From: Paramacrobiotus metropolitanus | Lineage: Eukaryota > Tardigrada > Eutardigrada > Parachela > Macrobiotidae | Length of the DNA: 64,000 nt | Direction: 5' to 3' | Assembly (NCBI RefSeq): GCF_019649055.1 | Contig: NW_026570221.1 | Coordinates: 806,001-870,000, forward strand | In this document: positions 61,778 through 64,000 of the stretch, in pieces | Numbering within the stretch: the first letter of the stretch is position 1 | Layout of the letters: each line of letters opens with the position of its first letter | Position numbers and translations under genes: made by a program | Notes under the pieces: model-generated | Databases searched by the model: none | Told to the model about the DNA's origin: nothing | The model's input: the letters and a program-made list of their open reading frames with translations, nothing else

Positions 61778-62319
61778 TGGTAAACAATCGGCAGATTTTC
61801 TTAGGTTGCTGATTTTAAGCGCTGGAAATATGTAGTTCCATTTTGTTGCGGATCTGAGATGTCGAGATACTATTCGCAGTTATTCTGTGGATGTCGTGTC
61901 GAAAGCGCGTGTACAGATAGTGTTGTGCTACTTAAAAACTCGAATTAAATCCTAGAAAAAAATTCGCTAACCGGATTTTTCCACACAAGCTATTTTCACG
62001 GCAAACTGTATAAACCATTTGGCTTTGGATGGTCATAAATATAAAGCAAGGCAAAAAGACATTTGAGAGTGGATGAAAGTGCAGTATAAACAGTAAGTAC
62101 CTGAATTCGGTACCATGCACCGGATCACTTCTTCTAACGCAAACTGTCCGGTATCGATCCTGATCTTCAAGCAATCGGCCCCACTACACTCAAATCGTCA
62201 CACTAGCAACCCTTTCGACTGGGACTGGGAGTTTAGAGGTCACTCATTTCCACGATCCACAGCAAATTGGACCCACTAAATCGTATAGCTGATCGCTAGT
62301 TTCACAGTAATAAGTAGCT

Positions 62320-62760
62320 AAACGGGCAAACCGACAACTCACTGACGACTATCCTGCTGACCGACAACTTGCTGGCGACTTTTTGCTGAGCGTCGCAATC
62401 ATGACCCGACAGCTTGTTGAAACGACAACTCGGAACGACATCTCGCTGAACGACCTTTTGTGAACACCGAAAACTTGCTGACGACAATCTGCTGCCGTGA
62501 CAAAGCCAAGAAACCTAAGAAAACCAAAAACCTAAGAAACCAAGAAAAAAAACGAAAAGTTAGGAAAACTCAAAAATTTGCACATCGAAGCGAAAAGCAA
62601 GTTGTCAGTCAGAAGAAATGTTTCAGCAAAACGTCGGTCAACAATTCAGGAGAAATGCAAATTGTTCGTCAAGAATTTGTCGGTCTGCGAGTTGTGTAAG
62701 TCAGCAGCATGTCGGTCAGCAAATTGTCGGGTAGCGAGTTGTGGGTCGGCGAATTGACGT
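62320..62760. repeat. Degenerate foldback of CGACAACTTGCTG units
   Basis: 62327-62480 is a run of variants of CGACAACTTGCTGA. 62600-62760 is a run of the inverse (GTCGGTCAGCAAATTGTCGG). An A-rich centre (AAACCTAAGAAA units) lies between them. Confidence 0.55.
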
Positions 62761-63319
62761 GCTACCAACTAGGGATAATCGAGGATTGGGTCGATAAGCA
62801 GTTTCCAGCTTGAATACTCCCGTTGAACAGCTTTCTTAGCAAAGTGCAAGCAGCAAATATGAAATACCACCACACATTCTAGTCTATTCACCATAATATA
62901 CTTGCCAACCTCGTATAGTCAACTAACGAGGATGACAATATCGAGCTTGCCAATAGGCATGAAACACACCTCTTTCAAGAGGCGTGCCCAGGCGAGAATG
63001 AGCGGCAGTGGTGAGTTTAGACGGAATAAATTATTTAAGAGACTGTCTGGACTTAAGAAACGTGAAATCAAAAATTTAATAACTTTTGAGAATCGTGAAT
63101 GACCTTTAGTGCTTTCAGTGCCGGCAACCGTAAACGTGCCTGTACTGATAGCACCGGACCCTTGCGGTTAGGTTCCTTTTTGTGTCCCTACTTATTGATA
63201 TTCGTATTTTCGCGGAATAATCAAATGCAGCCGTACGTCGCAAAAGTGATTATAATAACCGACTTAACCGTAATGTGCGAAATGCCAGGAAATGCCAGCC
63301 CATTCGCACGCCATTGTAT

Positions 63320-63344
63320 GCCATCCGGCCTAGACTCATAAATG
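63320..63344. repeat. Inverted copy of the start of gene C
   Basis: 25 bp exactly inverse to 63660-63684, which encodes the first residues of F-box paralogue C. Possibly the edge of an older inverted duplication. Confidence 0.75.
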
Positions 63345-63654
63345 CTGCTTACCAGTCAATTTTACGGACCGCTTGCCGATTAAGCACAGTATAAGGCGAC
63401 TTTTGCGGCAGATTGGACATAAGATGATTGCTGCATATTATAAAACACCAAGCACAAGCCCGTTCAACACAAGCCCGTTCAACAAGCCCGTTCAACAGTA
63501 GGAACAATCCGACGTACGTACTGGTGTGATAAGAACTTAATAACAACATTGGTGTTGCACGATAAGATAGCCACCTTTAAGCATTCCCTTCTGTTTGATG
63601 GCTGTTTCTCGTTCACGGCAGAATTTCACCGATTGCACCGCGTGTTTAACCATC

Positions 63655-64000
63655 ATGTACATTTATGAGTCTAGGCCGGATGGCTGGCATCCTTTCTGGC
63701 AACCGTCCAAGCGGTTACTGAACGCTTGGAACGCGGTGAACGTGGACGTGGACGGAGTGCTGCAAGTGGGCCACGTCATCGGGCTGGATGACACTACAGG
63801 GGCACTGCCGCGACTGATCATCGATTTTGGATACGCAACGCAGCACTCCTTACTGGTCGAGTACGGAAGAGTGTTTAACTTGTGCGACGCGCATCGTACG
63901 ACAGAGGAAGGGAAGAATGCGTACTGCAGCATCCCGGCCGGGGACGATTATGAAGATGTGCAGGTGCTGTTGCGCAGCCATCCCGATCAGCCCTGGAAAT
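63655..64000 (+). CDS. F-box-like family protein, paralogue C (5' part)
   Basis: ATG at 63655; open to the window end (115 codons), so partial. The N-domain is clear: LLNAWNAVNVDVDGVLQVG, LPRLIIDFGYATQHSLLVEY and VQVLLRSHPDQPWK align with paralogues A and B (for example AVEVLLHDGPQRPWRW). The F-box part would lie beyond the window. The start codon is the only Met ahead of the domain and matches the MYLYE start of B (MYIYE). Confidence 0.8.
   Translation, partial: MYIYESRPDGWHPFWQPSKRLLNAWNAVNVDVDGVLQVGHVIGLDDTTGALPRLIIDFGYATQHSLLVEYGRVFNLCDAHRTTEEGKNAYCSIPAGDDYEDVQVLLRSHPDQPWK

Larger units (their letters stand above)
61778..63654. other. Intergenic region
   Basis: About 1.9 kb. No gene was supported. 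Contains a degenerate foldback repeat (62320-62760) and one arm of a 25-bp inverted repeat (63320-63344). Confidence 0.45.

Noticed and set aside
1-64000. tRNA, rRNA or CRISPR arrays
   Set aside because: No paired A/B boxes with cloverleaf potential, no rRNA-like conserved blocks and no regular spacer-repeat array. The tRNA-like words in pol are short coding repeats.

Overview
The window is animal nuclear DNA: host genes have short GT-AG introns, intergenic DNA is AT-rich, and there are many foldback and MITE-like repeats. Three paralogues share an N-terminal WNAV-DV domain, an F-box-like block (HSLDTVDRLRCRRTCQLWE) and a DPRPSA-YRGR tail. I recall this architecture as expanded in eutardigrades such as Hypsibius. 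That taxonomic guess is memory, not a search, and is about even odds.

Left part (1-35 kb): scattered host genes in repeat-rich DNA. In order these are a frameshifted ubiquitin-like pseudogene (minus, 3.7-3.9 kb), a poorly resolved minus-strand gene (4.3-6.3 kb), F-box paralogue A (7.0-10.1 kb), a small secreted protein (11.9-13.3 kb), a nest of non-coding repeats (14-18.7 kb), a divergent multi-exon gene (19.3-24.3 kb), remnants of an SLC20/PiT phosphate transporter (25.2-26.2 kb), foldback elements (27.8-29.4 kb) and a nine-exon SMYD-type SET/MYND gene (30.4-33.4 kb) whose exon phases all agree.

Right part (35-64 kb): F-box paralogue B starts at 35,047. Its last exon is split by a 24.66 kb LTR retrotransposon on the minus strand (36,975-61,636). 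The element has two 358-bp LTRs that I read as identical, a 5-bp target duplication and a primer-binding site matching initiator tRNA-Met. In sense order it carries a 1.5-kb leader, gag (1,248 aa, coiled coil, capsid-like region, CCHC knuckle), a -1 frameshift signal (GGGAAAC plus an 11+6 bp pseudoknot), a roughly 3,000-residue pol (PR-RT-RNase H-IN, Ty3/gypsy order), then three further large ORF sets with no envelope features, and a repeat-bearing 3' untranslated region. The rest of gene B's exon follows at 61,642-61,777, and a third F-box paralogue begins at 63,655 and runs off the window.

The most unusual signal is the octamer AAAGGTCA. It occurs many tens of times inside the retroelement, in all three codon frames of every large ORF and in both untranslated regions, but only about three times in the other 39 kb. 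It equals the NBRE, an extended nuclear-receptor half-site. Use of all codon frames indicates constraint on the nucleic acid rather than the protein. Together with the extra ORFs this looks like a giant, recently mobile retroelement of a kind I do not recognise.
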